Shown one piece after another: positions 1-8,432 of a stretch of DNA of 64,000 nucleotides; position 1 is the stretch's first letter; every line of letters starts with the position of its first letter. The position numbers and the translations under genes were made by a program. Source of the DNA: Marmoricola sp. (GTDB lineage: Bacteria > Actinomycetota > Actinomycetes > Propionibacteriales > Nocardioidaceae); NCBI GenBank assembly GCA_025964795.1, contig JAOPYC010000090.1, positions 33,281-97,280 on the forward strand, written 5' to 3'. The notes beneath the pieces were generated by a model. The model was not told the origin of the DNA, searched no databases, and saw nothing but the letters and a program-made list of their open reading frames with translations.

Positions 1-2
1 AC

Positions 3-1103
3 AACACCGGGCCGATCAACAACATCACCGACAGCACCTGGAACCGGCCGCAGTACTACTCGGTCTCGCGCACGGAGGCCGGCCACACCAAGCAGATGGT
101 GTCGGGCCTCACCTGTCCCCCGGTGAACGTGGGCAAGCGCAGCACGCCCGACTACGCGAAGCTCGCCGGTCAGGCCGTGCACTCGATGGGCAACCGCCGG
201 GTGTTCGCCGGCCAGCGCGCTGACGCGTTCCACGTCGACCTCGGCAGCATCTTCGACCTGGGTGCGCTGCGGCCGTTCAACGAGGCCCACCTGATCAAGA
301 TGCCGGAGATGAACGGTGTCAACGCGGTCCAGTCCTACAACGTGCACACGATCGCGTTGCAGCTGCCGATCTCAGACCTGAGCCGCAACGGCGACATCCC
401 CAAGGACCGCACCAAGGCGAGTGCGGTGATCGGCGTGTGGGCGACCGCGAGCCGCCGGCAGTCGCGGATGTGGGACAAGAGCAAGGGCGCCTACGTCAGC
501 CACGGTCCGTGGGAGCAGGTCTCCCGGCTGGGCAACCCACTGTTCAACGAGGTGCTCGTCCCGATGGCGGAGAAGGACAAGTGGAACCGGCTGGAGCCCA
601 AGGAGGACAAGGCGTTCGCGAAGTACGTGAACAAGCCGGAGCTGCAGGGGCTCCTGCCGGCGCTGTACCCGACGGTGTTCCCCAACCTCAAGGCCTACAC
701 GAAGCCGCGGGCGGACCTGAACGCGATCCTGCTCACCGGCATCCCCTCGGGGGTCGTCCCCGGGTTCCAGAACTACACCGGGCCCGTCGAGTCGGACATG
801 CTCCGGCTGAACCTGGCGATCCCACCAGCCAAGAAGCCCGACGACGGGGGCCTGGTCGCGGGCGACGCGGCGGGCTTCCCCAACGGGCGCCGGATCTCCG
901 ACGACGTGGTCACCATCGAGCTGAGGGCGATCGCCGGTGCGACCATCCCGCTGGTCGACAAGTCCTACCAGCCGGACGCCGCGGCCAGCGCCGTCACGGA
1001 CGGTACGACCAACACCAATGCCCCACTGCTGAAGGGATTCCCCTACCTGGGCCTTCCCGGCGGCGGCTACCAGACGGTGCCCGGCACCACCAAGGCGTCA
1101 TGA
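3..1103 (+). CDS. DUF4331 family protein (5' end outside window)
   Basis: The frame is open from the first bases, so the start lies upstream; 366 codons remain. Family-type segments are visible: SDMLRLNLAIPP in the middle and FPNGRRISDDVVTIELRA near the C terminus, the pattern that closes DUF4331 proteins. The remaining part shows no membrane segment, and any signal peptide would be in the missing N terminus. DUF4331 proteins have no established biochemical role and are usually predicted to be exported. The TGA stop overlaps the ATG of the next gene by 4 bp, so the two are probably translationally coupled. Family assignment is confident; function is unknown. Confidence 0.85.
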   Translation, partial: NTGPINNITDSTWNRPQYYSVSRTEAGHTKQMVSGLTCPPVNVGKRSTPDYAKLAGQAVHSMGNRRVFAGQRADAFHVDLGSIFDLGALRPFNEAHLIKMPEMNGVNAVQSYNVHTIALQLPISDLSRNGDIPKDRTKASAVIGVWATASRRQSRMWDKSKGAYVSHGPWEQVSRLGNPLFNEVLVPMAEKDKWNRLEPKEDKAFAKYVNKPELQGLLPALYPTVFPNLKAYTKPRADLNAILLTGIPSGVVPGFQNYTGPVESDMLRLNLAIPPAKKPDDGGLVAGDAAGFPNGRRISDDVVTIELRAIAGATIPLVDKSYQPDAAASAVTDGTTNTNAPLLKGFPYLGLPGGGYQTVPGTTKAS

Positions 1104-1438
1104 GCGCCGCGACTGCGCACGCCGAGAACCCCCACGCGGGGCAGGGTTCGGTGATCCTCGACATCGGCGGCGACGTGGGTGCCCTCGTGGTCACCATGCC
1201 TCCGGGGATGGAGGGGGTCGAGGTCGAGATCCGGCCGGCACACGGCTCCCCCGCGCACGCCCACCACCCGCACGTGGCGGTCGTCGACCGGCCGACCCCC
1301 GGTGGAGTGATTCCGTCGCTGGTGTTCCCGGAGGTGGAGCAGGGGCGTTACGGGCTCTACCCCAAGGGCACCGACGACCTGCGGCTGATGGTCACGGTCC
1401 TGGGTGGGGAGGTCACCTCCGCGGAGTGGACCGGCTGA
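1100..1438 (+). CDS. Conserved hypothetical protein coupled to DUF4331 gene
   Basis: A 112-residue protein starting at an ATG inside the stop of the DUF4331 gene (ATGA overlap), which strongly suggests one operon. It has two acidic/hydrophobic beta-rich stretches (around VILDIGGDVGALVV and LRLMVTVLGGEVTSAEW) and a His-rich loop (HAHHPH, about residues 53-58) that could bind metal. There is no signal peptide or membrane segment. I do not recognise a named family. The context suggests an accessory factor of the DUF4331 protein. Confidence 0.7.
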   Translation: MSAATAHAENPHAGQGSVILDIGGDVGALVVTMPPGMEGVEVEIRPAHGSPAHAHHPHVAVVDRPTPGGVIPSLVFPEVEQGRYGLYPKGTDDLRLMVTVLGGEVTSAEWTG

Positions 1439-1492
1439 GGACGCACGTCGCTACCCTTCCCGGGACCGCATCCTGCAGCCCCGGGAGAGGGA

Positions 1493-1705
1493 GTGGCATG
1501 TTCGGCGGTCGCGCAGCCGCCCTCCCACCCCACCACCGGCAAGCTCCGCTACCTGCCGCTCGCGCACCACGACCTGATCGCGGACCAGAAGTCGGTGCTG
1601 GTGTCCTTCAGCCGCAACAACCCCGACGCCGCGAAGGTCCAGGACGACCCGTTCCTCTACCGACCGGAGTTCCTGCTCGTCACCCTTCCCCGAGCGCCTC
1701 GCTGA
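1493..1705 (+). pseudogene. C-terminal remnant resembling DUF4185-like proteins
   Basis: A GTG-initiated frame of 70 codons. Its second half (HHDLIADQKSVLVSFSRNN, then DPFLYRPEFLLVTLP) reads like the last beta strands of DUF4185/glycosidase-like secreted proteins, where a DGxxLVSYSRN segment precedes a LYRPRFL segment. Everything upstream of that domain end is missing, so this looks like the 3' scrap of a deleted gene. It overlaps the 3' end of the convergent flavoprotein gene by 26 bp. The assignment is from memory of the motif and is weak. Confidence 0.3.
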
Positions 1706-2894
1706 GGGGCGCGCGGCGGGCCAGCAGGTCTCCCCCGCGCTCGTAGTCGTCGTTGGCCTCGTGGGTCAGCACACCGACCAGCTCGCCGGCCGCGTCGGCG
1801 TACCAGACCGTGAAGGCGCCGTCCCCGTGCTCGACGACCCGGAGGTCTTCGAAGCCGTCTCCCCAGGCGGAGTACTTCAACGTGTGCTTGCCGATCTCGC
1901 TCCAGAAGCCCGGCGCGTCGGACCAGGTGTCCGGGTCGCCGGTGCCGCCCGGGCCGCTGGCTGCGGCGTTGGCGCCGACGAGCTGGCCCATCGCGATCGC
2001 GTCGCCCCAGTGCTCGACCATCAGCGCGCGGCCCGCCACGGCGTGGTGCGCCCGCGCCACGTCGCCGGCCGCCCAGACGTGTTCCTCGCTGGTGCGCAGC
2101 TCCTCGTCGACGACCAGGCGACCCCCCTCGATGCGCAACCCGGACTCCTCGAGGAAGTCCCTCGACTGGTCGACGCCGACAGCGGCCAGGACGAGGTCGG
2201 CCTCGAGCTCGGAGCCGTCGTCGAGGTGGACCGTGCAGGGCGCCTCGACCTGCTCGACCTGGACCCCGGTGCGCAGCTCGACCCCGGCTGCCGTCAGCCA
2301 CTCGGCGATCCGCTTCCCGGCCCACTCCCCCAGCCGGGCCGCCTGAGGCGCGTCCTCCGGCGTGACGAGAGTGGTCCGGACTCCGCGGCCGGCCAGCGAG
2401 GCGGCGGCCTCGCAGCCGATGAACCCCGACCCGACCACGACCGCCTCGCCGGCCTTGTCCACGGCCTCGACCAGCCGGCGACCGTGCTCGAGGCTGCGCA
2501 GGGCGAAGACCGCCGCCTCGGCATCCGCCCCGGGCAACGGGGTCGGGTCGGAGCCGGTGGCCAGCACCAGCCGCTCGTAGGCCAGCTCCTGACCGTCGTC
2601 GGTCCGGACGCGCTGGCGGTCGGTGTCCAGGGTCTTGACGCGGGTGCCGAGCCGGACGTCGATCCGCTCCAGGACCGCGTCGTCCTCCAGGATCGGCGTA
2701 GCCTCGCACGGCTCCTCGCCGGCCAGGACCGCCTTGGACAGCGGGGGTCGCTGGTAGGGCCGGTCCGGGTCAGCGGACACGATCCCGACGGGTCCCGGCC
2801 CACCGGCTTCGACGTACGCCGCGGCCGCGTGCAGGCCCGCAGGCCCGCTGCCGATGACGAGGAGCCCGAACGACTGGGTGGGAGTTGAGTCCAT
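1680..2894 (-). CDS. NAD(P)/FAD-dependent oxidoreductase, ferredoxin/rhodocoxin reductase type
   Basis: A 404-residue two-dinucleotide-domain flavoprotein. The FAD-binding GSGPAG motif sits near residue 15, the NAD(P)-binding GSGFIG in the middle, and the ATG-type segment LATGSDPTPLPG and the second FAD motif HVWAAGDVA are present. A reductase C-terminal domain follows (WSEIGKHTLKYSAWGD). The usual role is to pass electrons from NAD(P)H to a ferredoxin serving a P450 or dioxygenase; no such partner is seen nearby. I chose the ATG at 2894 because the FAD fold begins within 15 residues; an in-frame GTG at 2957 would add a repeat-derived extension. Confidence 0.88.
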   Translation of the reverse strand: MDSTPTQSFGLLVIGSGPAGLHAAAAYVEAGGPGPVGIVSADPDRPYQRPPLSKAVLAGEEPCEATPILEDDAVLERIDVRLGTRVKTLDTDRQRVRTDDGQELAYERLVLATGSDPTPLPGADAEAAVFALRSLEHGRRLVEAVDKAGEAVVVGSGFIGCEAAASLAGRGVRTTLVTPEDAPQAARLGEWAGKRIAEWLTAAGVELRTGVQVEQVEAPCTVHLDDGSELEADLVLAAVGVDQSRDFLEESGLRIEGGRLVVDEELRTSEEHVWAAGDVARAHHAVAGRALMVEHWGDAIAMGQLVGANAAASGPGGTGDPDTWSDAPGFWSEIGKHTLKYSAWGDGFEDLRVVEHGDGAFTVWYADAAGELVGVLTHEANDDYERGGDLLARRAPLSEALGEG

Positions 2895-2957
2895 GGGCTG
2901 CCCGTACCCCGCTCGCCCGGAGTCCACCCTGACCACCTCGCCGGCTCCCGCCTCCAC

Positions 2958-2996
2958 GGTGGTTGAGGAGCGAGCGTCAGCGAGCGCCTCGAGACC
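2958..2996. repeat. 39-nt imperfect palindromic intergenic repeat, copy 1
   Basis: The sequence begins GGTGGTTGAGGAGCGAGCG and ends CGAGCGCCTCGAGACC. It is a GC-rich imperfect inverted repeat between two genes. A 39-nt copy at 46935-46973 matches 32 of 39 positions, and a shorter degenerate copy lies at 46882-46916. Both main copies sit beside DUF222/HNH remnants. I have seen similar sequences between genes in Nocardioides-like genomes, so it is probably a genome-wide REP-like element. Confidence 0.75.
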
Positions 2997-3036
2997 CGGC
3001 GACGTACTGGTGCGGCGGGGTCCGGGTCGGTGCGGT

Positions 3037-3432
3037 CAGCAGAAGTGCTGCGGGGCTTCAGGTTTCGGCGGTGGTCGTTCCGAGTTGACGTCGACGGTGC
3101 CATGGTGGTCGCGTAGGAACTGGTAGCCGTTTGACGCGGATGTGCTCGTTCAGGTCGACCACCGGCTTGACGATCACCTCGGTGTCCCGGTTGCCGCACA
3201 GGGCGGCCTCGGACAGGTGCCCGTAGAGCACCACCTGCCGCGGCTTCCCGGCCCCACCGCCGGCAGCCCGAAGGTCCGGTGCCAGCTGCTGCCGAGCGAT
3301 CTCCCCCACCGCCATCGCCCGCCGCACGTCCACCGACTCCGTCGACCCGCCCAGCGCCAGCTGCTCGGCCTCCGCGGACAACGCGGCGTCGAAGTCGAGG
3401 GCGTCGGTCAGGTCGGGCTCGCTCTCCACCAC
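3037..3432 (-). pseudogene. Decayed 13E12/DUF222 HNH endonuclease gene
   Basis: Reading leftward, the frame carries the middle of a DUF222 protein: a DVRRAMAVGEIARQQLA segment, PRQVVLYGHLSEAAL, then TEVIVKPVVDLNEHIRV, which normally leads into the HNH domain. The HNH part is missing. After a frame change the C-terminal tail GYQFLRDHHGTVDVN is readable up to a TGA at 3037-3039. The N-terminal part is also absent. So this is an internally deleted, frameshifted relic. DUF222 proteins occur in many copies in actinomycetes. Confidence 0.75.
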
Positions 3433-3451
3433 CCCGGCGGTCGGGTGCAGG

Positions 3452-3889
3452 TCAGCCGGCGTCGGCCTCGAGCCGGCGGGCCAGGGTGGGGACGACGATC
3501 GCCGCGGCCACGGTGTGCAGGGCGATCAGGGTGGCGGCGGAGGCGGCGTCGAAGCCGAAGGTCAGGTCTGGGACGAAGGACATGGCGGTGAGGGCGAGCG
3601 CCGTACGCACGAAGGCGGAGCGCGGGCGACGCGCCCTGCGTGCCATCACGGCGGCCATGGCGACGCCCAGGAGCGAGAAGATCAGGGTCAGCTGGGCGAA
3701 GCCGGCGGTCGGGATGCCGGCGCCCGTCCGGTCGGCGAACGAGACACCTGCGGCCGAGGCGAGCGCCGCCAGAACGGTGGTGACGACCGAGGCGACGAGC
3801 GCCGCGGCCACGCCGTGCCTCCAGACGGGCAGGCGGTGGACGACGGGGGTGGGAGCTGTGGGGGTGGGGAGCTGCGTGGTGGTGGACAT
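3452..3889 (-). CDS. DUF6069-like four-helix membrane protein
   Basis: A 145-residue protein with four hydrophobic segments (about residues 25-47, 63-85, 95-112, 116-135), the last two flanked by Arg. I recognise the layout of DUF6069 proteins: a Pro/Thr-rich N terminus followed by four helices. The ATG at 3889 is preceded by AGGAGACC at good spacing; a longer open frame upstream is rejected as non-coding. The role is unknown. It diverges from the YciI-like gene across about 200 bp. Confidence 0.7.
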   Translation of the reverse strand: MSTTTQLPTPTAPTPVVHRLPVWRHGVAAALVASVVTTVLAALASAAGVSFADRTGAGIPTAGFAQLTLIFSLLGVAMAAVMARRARRPRSAFVRTALALTAMSFVPDLTFGFDAASAATLIALHTVAAAIVVPTLARRLEADAG

Positions 3890-4088
3890 GTCGGTCTCCT
3901 CGGGTACGGCGGGCCGCTGGTGCGACTCGCTCTCACCGACTCCACGAACGGGACAGCGCGGATACGACAGGGGCGCCGAGGAAATGCCGATCCGAACAAG
4001 TTCGTGGCAGGTTGTCGTATCGGCGCAGGTGCGTTCGTGGTGGGAGTGAAGGCAGTCACCCGGACCGCCCGGAACGAGGAGAACTGAC

Positions 4089-4451
4089 ATGACGCACTAC
4101 CTGATGGCCGTGCACGGGCCGGTCGAGATGAACGAGTTCGGCAGCTATGGCTCCGAGGAGGAGATGGAGGAGGCGTTCGCCGCGACCGGGGCCTTCAACG
4201 AGCAGCTCCGCGCGGACGGCTACTGGGTCTTCGCCGGCGGCCTCGGGGCGGCGTCCACGGCGACCGTCGTCGACGGTCAGGGCGAGACCCCGGTGATGAC
4301 CGACGGCCCCTACCTGGAGACCAAGGAGCTCATCGCGGGCTTCTGGATCATCGACGCGCCCGACCTCGACGTCGCGCTCCGGCTCGCGGCCGAGGCGTCC
4401 AAGGCGTGCCGGGGCAAGGTCGAGGTCCGTCCCTTCGACGGCCTCTCCTGA
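4089..4451 (+). CDS. YciI/DGPF-domain protein
   Basis: A 120-residue single-domain protein of the YCII-related (DGPF) family. The signature TDGPYLETKELIAGFWIID lies in the middle, preceded by the HYLMAVHGP strand at the N terminus. The ATG follows GAGGAG 6 bp upstream. Family members are small ferredoxin-like folds often encoded beside ECF sigma factors; none is present here. The function is not established. Confidence 0.85.
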   Translation: MTHYLMAVHGPVEMNEFGSYGSEEEMEEAFAATGAFNEQLRADGYWVFAGGLGAASTATVVDGQGETPVMTDGPYLETKELIAGFWIIDAPDLDVALRLAAEASKACRGKVEVRPFDGLS

Positions 4452-4526
4452 GCAGCGCCGGTCGGCTGTCCCGCCGCGGCCCGTACGGCGATAGGCTCGA
4501 CCGGTCGAGACGACAGGGGTGTGGAG

Positions 4527-4838
4527 ATGACGGCGAGCCGCTCTGCTCGTGAGAAGAAGGCCGCCGCGGAGGCCGGCCCGCTGGCCAAGGTGAAGATCGA
4601 CCTCGACGCGGACCGGCAGTTCGTCTACAAGATCAGCTGCACCACGTGCGTCGCCCGGGGGACGCTCAGCTGGTCGGCGTACCGCCCCGGCGGCGACAAC
4701 GGGTTCATGGCCGCGATGGACCGCTGGGTCTTCCACCTCACCGAGAAGCACCCCGACGCCGAGGCGCCCTGCCTGGCCTATCTCGGGGCCGCCCAGCAGC
4801 GCCTGCACGAGCGCCGCGAAGCCGCTCCCGGGGCATGA
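4527..4838 (+). CDS. Conserved hypothetical protein with CxxC motif
   Basis: A 103-residue soluble protein with a charged N terminus, then VKIDLDADRQFVYKISCTTC. A single CTTC pair and one later Cys (APCLAY) could bind a metal. I do not recognise a family. The ATG at 4527 is preferred over the GTG at 4521 because AGGGG ends 7 bp before it. The stop overlaps the next start (ATGA), so it is coupled to the DUF480-methyltransferase gene. Confidence 0.7.
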   Translation: MTASRSAREKKAAAEAGPLAKVKIDLDADRQFVYKISCTTCVARGTLSWSAYRPGGDNGFMAAMDRWVFHLTEKHPDAEAPCLAYLGAAQQRLHERREAAPGA

Positions 4839-6040
4839 TCGAGCTCCCGGTCCTCACGCCCGAGGAGCAGCGCGTCCTCGGCAGCCTGATGGAGAAGCAG
4901 GCGACGGTGCCGGCGTCGTACCCCCTCACCGCGAACGCCCTCCGCAGCGCCTGCAACCAGCTGAACAACCGCGATCCCGTGATGGACCTCGACCAGCAGA
5001 CGGTCGAGCAGACCGCCCGGACACTCAAGGACCGCGGGCTGGTCCGGATCGTGTGGGCGGCGACGGGGCGGCGGACGCTGAAGTACCACCAGATCCTCGA
5101 CGAGCGCCTCGGCCTCGAACCCGACGAGCGAGCGCTCCTCACCGTGCTGCTGCTCCGCGGCGAGCAGGCGCCGGGCGAGCTGCGCACCCGCACCGAGCGG
5201 CTGCACCCGTTCGCGGACCGGAGCGTGGTCGAGGACCTGCTCGGCCGGATGGCGGAGAAGCCCGAGCCGTTGGTGCGCGAGCTCGAGCGGCGGCCCGGGC
5301 AGCAGGACGCCCGCTGGATCCATCTCCTCGGACCGGTCCCCCACCAGTCCGCGGGCGTAGCCCCGGTTGACCGGGACGTCGTGATCGCCGCCGGCGGCGA
5401 CGTGCGCGACAGCCGCGTCCGGTCGTCGTACGACGTCGTCGCTGGGACGTACGCCGACAGCCTGGTCGCCGAGCTGGGCGGCCTGCCGTTCGAGCGGTGG
5501 CTGCTCGACCGGGTCGTCACGCACGCAGCCGGTCGACCCGTGGTGGAGGTCGGGTCTGGCCCCGGCCACGTCACGGCCTACCTGGCCGAGCACGGTGCCG
5601 ACGCCACCGGGATCGACCTCTCCCCGGGCATGGTGGACGAGGCCCGCCGTCGCTTCCCCGGTCCCGACTTCGAGGTCGGCGACCTCCGTGAGCTGCGCCG
5701 ACCGACCGCCACGACGGGCTGGGCGGCCGTGCTGGCGTGGTACTCCCTGATCCACCTCGCCGCCTCCGAGCTCCCGACCGCGCTCGCCACCCTGGTCCGG
5801 GCGCTGGATCCCAGCGGCTGGCTCGTCCTCGCGCTGCACGTGGGCACCGAGGTCAGCCACTTCGACGAGTGGTTCGGCCACGAGATCGACCTCGACTTCG
5901 TGCTGCACGAGCAGGAGGCCGTCGCACGGGTCGTCGAGGGCGCGGGGCTGGTCGAGGTCGAGTGGTACGTCCGCGGACGCGTCGCAGCCAGGAGCGAGAC
6001 CACCGAACGGCTCTACGTCGTCGCTCGCAAGCCGGGCTGA
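4835..6040 (+). CDS. DUF480 (YceH)-methyltransferase fusion protein
   Basis: A 401-residue fusion. Residues about 1-175 are a YceH/DUF480 tandem winged-helix domain (LTPEEQRVLGSLMEKQ, then NQLNNRDPVMDL). Residues about 190-400 are a class I SAM-dependent methyltransferase with motif I VVEVGSGPGHVTAYLA and the following acidic GIDLSPGMV. YceH alone is about 215 residues in proteobacteria, so the methyltransferase is an added module; I recall this fusion in other actinomycetes. The substrate is unknown. The winged helices suggest DNA or protein binding. Confidence 0.85.
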   Translation: MIELPVLTPEEQRVLGSLMEKQATVPASYPLTANALRSACNQLNNRDPVMDLDQQTVEQTARTLKDRGLVRIVWAATGRRTLKYHQILDERLGLEPDERALLTVLLLRGEQAPGELRTRTERLHPFADRSVVEDLLGRMAEKPEPLVRELERRPGQQDARWIHLLGPVPHQSAGVAPVDRDVVIAAGGDVRDSRVRSSYDVVAGTYADSLVAELGGLPFERWLLDRVVTHAAGRPVVEVGSGPGHVTAYLAEHGADATGIDLSPGMVDEARRRFPGPDFEVGDLRELRRPTATTGWAAVLAWYSLIHLAASELPTALATLVRALDPSGWLVLALHVGTEVSHFDEWFGHEIDLDFVLHEQEAVARVVEGAGLVEVEWYVRGRVAARSETTERLYVVARKPG

Positions 6041-6093
6041 CCCAGCCCGACAGGGGCCGTGCGGAATCCTCGCGGTGCTGGTTGGCTGTCACG

Positions 6094-7485
6094 GTGACGC
6101 GAACGCTCGAGGTGGACTACCTGGTCGTCGGGGCCGGCGCGACCGGGATGGGGTTCACCGACGCCTTGATCGACCACGCAGCCGACGTGCGGGTCGCTCT
6201 CGTCGACCGACGGCACGCGCCCGGCGGCCACTGGCTCGGGGCCTACCCGTTCGTGCGCCTGCACCAGTCGTCCACGTTCTACGGCGTCGCCTCGACCCTG
6301 CTCGGCGGTGGGCGCCTGCAGCAGAGCGGACCGGAGGCGGGGCTCCACGAGCGCGCCGACCAGCCGACCATCTGCGCCTACTACGACGAGGTCCTGGCGG
6401 ACCGGATGCTCGCGTCGGGCCGCGTCGAGTTCTTCCCCGGCTGCGAGTACGACGGGAACCGCGCCTTCGTCTCGCAGCTCTCGGGTGAGCGTTTCGAGGT
6501 GCCAGAGCGGTGCCGGGTCGTCGACGCGCGCTACCTCGCGCCCGACATCCCGGCGGAGGAGCCGCCGCGGTTCGGGGTCGGCGAGGGGGCGCGCGCGATC
6601 CCCGTCAACGAGCTGGTTCACGTCGAGGACGCCCCGAGCCAGTACGTCGTGGTCGGCTCCGGCAAGACCGCCACCGACGCCTGCATCTGGCTGCTGGCGC
6701 GCGGTGTCGACGCCGACGCGATCTGCTGGGTGCGGCCACGCGAGCCGTGGATGCTCAACCGGGCGCTGATCCAGCCCGATCCCGCGATCTACCTCGGCAT
6801 GGTCGCCACGATGATGCAGGCGGCCGGCTCGGCGAGCTCGCTGCCGGCGCTGTTCCTCGAGCTCGAGGACGCCGGCATCATGCTGCGCATCGACCGCGCG
6901 GTGGAGCCGACCATGGCCAAGGCGCCCACGCTCGGCACGTGGGAGCTCGACCAGCTGCGCACCATCTCCCACGTCGTACGACGCGGCCACGTCGACACCG
7001 TCAGCCGCGGGCGGATCCACTTCGACGACGGGTCGGTCACCGTCGCGGACGACGCCCTGGTCGTCAACTGCGCGGCCGACGGGCTGAAGCGACGGCCACG
7101 CGTGCCGATCTGGGGTCCGGAGACCATCACGCCGCAACCCGTCCGGGCCGGCTTCCCGTGCTTCGGCGCCGCGCTCACCGGCTACGTCGAGGCGACCCGT
7201 GACGACGATGTCGAGAAGAACCGGCTGTGCCCGCCGTCGTCGTTCGGCAACACGCTGGTCGACTGGGCGACGATGAACGTCCTCGGGATGCGCAACGCCG
7301 CGTCGTTCGGCTCCGAGCCTGACATCAAGGCGTGGTCCGACCAGGTCGCGCTCAACCCCGCGCGGATCCCGCCGGAGCACCCCGGGTCACCGGAGCTCGA
7401 CGACGCGGTCGCGCGCCTGACGAAACACGGGGGGCCCGGGCTGGCCCGGTTGGACGAGCTCCGGCAGGCTGAGGTCAGCTCCTGA
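6094..7485 (+). CDS. FAD/NAD(P)-binding oxidoreductase
   Basis: A 463-residue flavoprotein. The N terminus has the Rossmann motif VVGAGATGMGF followed by the Asp-Arg end of the second strand (VALVDRRHAPGGHWL), as in NAD(P)-binding FAD monooxygenases. A second nucleotide motif, VVGSGKTATDACIWL, lies around residue 190, and a third strand region DDALVVNCAADGL follows. It may be a flavin monooxygenase; the substrate is unknown. The GTG at 6094 starts 10 residues before the Rossmann glycine motif. The convergent small gene overlaps its 3' end by 11 bp. Confidence 0.82.
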   Translation: MTRTLEVDYLVVGAGATGMGFTDALIDHAADVRVALVDRRHAPGGHWLGAYPFVRLHQSSTFYGVASTLLGGGRLQQSGPEAGLHERADQPTICAYYDEVLADRMLASGRVEFFPGCEYDGNRAFVSQLSGERFEVPERCRVVDARYLAPDIPAEEPPRFGVGEGARAIPVNELVHVEDAPSQYVVVGSGKTATDACIWLLARGVDADAICWVRPREPWMLNRALIQPDPAIYLGMVATMMQAAGSASSLPALFLELEDAGIMLRIDRAVEPTMAKAPTLGTWELDQLRTISHVVRRGHVDTVSRGRIHFDDGSVTVADDALVVNCAADGLKRRPRVPIWGPETITPQPVRAGFPCFGAALTGYVEATRDDDVEKNRLCPPSSFGNTLVDWATMNVLGMRNAASFGSEPDIKAWSDQVALNPARIPPEHPGSPELDDAVARLTKHGGPGLARLDELRQAEVSS

Positions 7486-7705
7486 ACCACCGCCGGCGAC
7501 GAGGGGTCGGCCGGGGTCGTTCGCAGACGCCGCAGTCTTGTCGCCCGCAGCCGGTCGGCTCACCGCTGGTGATCAGCTTCAGCGCCTGGTCGAGGTAGGC
7601 GTCGGCGAGCTGCCAGACCAGGTCGATCCGACCTTCGCCGACGGCAGCGTTGACTTCCCACGCATAGCTGTCGTGCAGCTCCTGGAGCTGCTGCTTCTCA
7701 CTCAT
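7475..7705 (-). CDS. Small conserved hypothetical protein with C-terminal Cys cluster
   Basis: A 76-residue protein: an acidic helical N-terminal half (QELHDSYAWEVNAAVGEG, then LVWQLADAYLDQALKL) and a C-terminal GCGRQDCGVC cluster followed by a basic tail. The four-Cys spacing suggests a small zinc or iron site. The helical part reads like a well-conserved coding sequence and not like the antisense frames around it. The function is not recognised. Confidence 0.65.
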   Translation of the reverse strand: MSEKQQLQELHDSYAWEVNAAVGEGRIDLVWQLADAYLDQALKLITSGEPTGCGRQDCGVCERPRPTPRRRRWFRS

Positions 7706-7824
7706 CCGAACTGCCTCCGACCTGCCTCCGACCGGGCGAGCCGGGCCGTTGCGCGGTCGAGTCGCCGTCCCGCCAGTGTGCGCCTGCTCGTGCGATGCCA
7801 CAACGTAACGACCCCATTGCCGTG

Positions 7825-8361
7825 TCAACCACTCAGGTCCAGTCGGTAGACGACGTGGCGCCGGTCGTCGGCCGGGTTGTCGGGCTCCAGATCGGCCTCG
7901 CCCACGCGCCGGAAGCCGGAGCGCTCGAGCATCCGCCACGAGTCGACGTTGTCGGCGTGCACCGGCACGATCACCGTCCGCGAGCCCGCGGCCCGGATCG
8001 GCTCCAGCACGGCACTGACCATGGCACTGCCGAGCCCTGTCCCCCGGAGCTCGGGGACGCCGACCAGGTAGTCGATGCTGGCGGCGTCGTCGGGCAGCTC
8101 GACGGCGTCCCCCAGCGCGATCACGTAGTCGGTCTCGTCGACGTAGCGGTACCACTGGATCACGCCGTACGGCGTCCCGTCGTACGACGCCAGCAGGACG
8201 TGGGCGGCGTCGAGGCCGTCGATCGAGGGACCGTACTGCTCCTCGATCGCGATCAGCGACGGGTCGTCCGCCCACCAGCGCGCGACCAGCGGGTCGCGCA
8301 ACCAGGTGCTGAGCAACCAGTAGTCCTCGCGCCGGAACGGCCGCAGCTCGACGTCGGGCAT
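7825..8361 (-). CDS. GNAT family N-acetyltransferase
   Basis: A 178-residue GNAT-fold acetyltransferase of the aminoglycoside 6'-acetyltransferase-like group. The N terminus LRPFRREDYWLLSTWL and the acetyl-CoA loop LVGVPELRGTGLGSAM (the QxxGxG/A region) are clear, and the last conserved part is NVDSWRMLERSGFRRVGE. The substrate cannot be told from sequence. It starts with a leaderless ATG behind TAACGT. Confidence 0.85.
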   Translation of the reverse strand: MPDVELRPFRREDYWLLSTWLRDPLVARWWADDPSLIAIEEQYGPSIDGLDAAHVLLASYDGTPYGVIQWYRYVDETDYVIALGDAVELPDDAASIDYLVGVPELRGTGLGSAMVSAVLEPIRAAGSRTVIVPVHADNVDSWRMLERSGFRRVGEADLEPDNPADDRRHVVYRLDLSG

Positions 8362-8367
8362 CCCCCG

Positions 8368-8373
8368 ACGTTA
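8368..8373 (-). promoter_or_regulatory. -10 element for leaderless GNAT transcript
   Basis: On the minus strand TAACGT is followed by 6 nt and then the ATG at 8361. This is the TANNNT-N6-ATG layout of leaderless actinobacterial genes; no Shine-Dalgarno is visible. Confidence 0.5.
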
Positions 8374-8395
8374 GCCCCGTGGCAGGCCTCCCAGG

Positions 8396-8415
8396 ACACA
8401 AGGACGATCAGCTCG
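8396..8415. repeat. Short repeat ACACAAGGACGATCAGCTCG, copy A
   Basis: It forms a perfect 19-bp inverted repeat with 8461-8479 (45-nt loop). Its first 17 nt recur in direct orientation at 9309-9325. Copies A and C therefore flank the Vsr-like gene; copy B lies inside its last codons. Confidence 0.85.
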
Positions 8416-8432
8416 GATCGTTCGACGCCGGT

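Noticed and set aside
2895..2957. GTG at 2957 as start of the flavoprotein
   Set aside because: The added residues do not resemble the family, and the upstream region borders the palindromic repeat.
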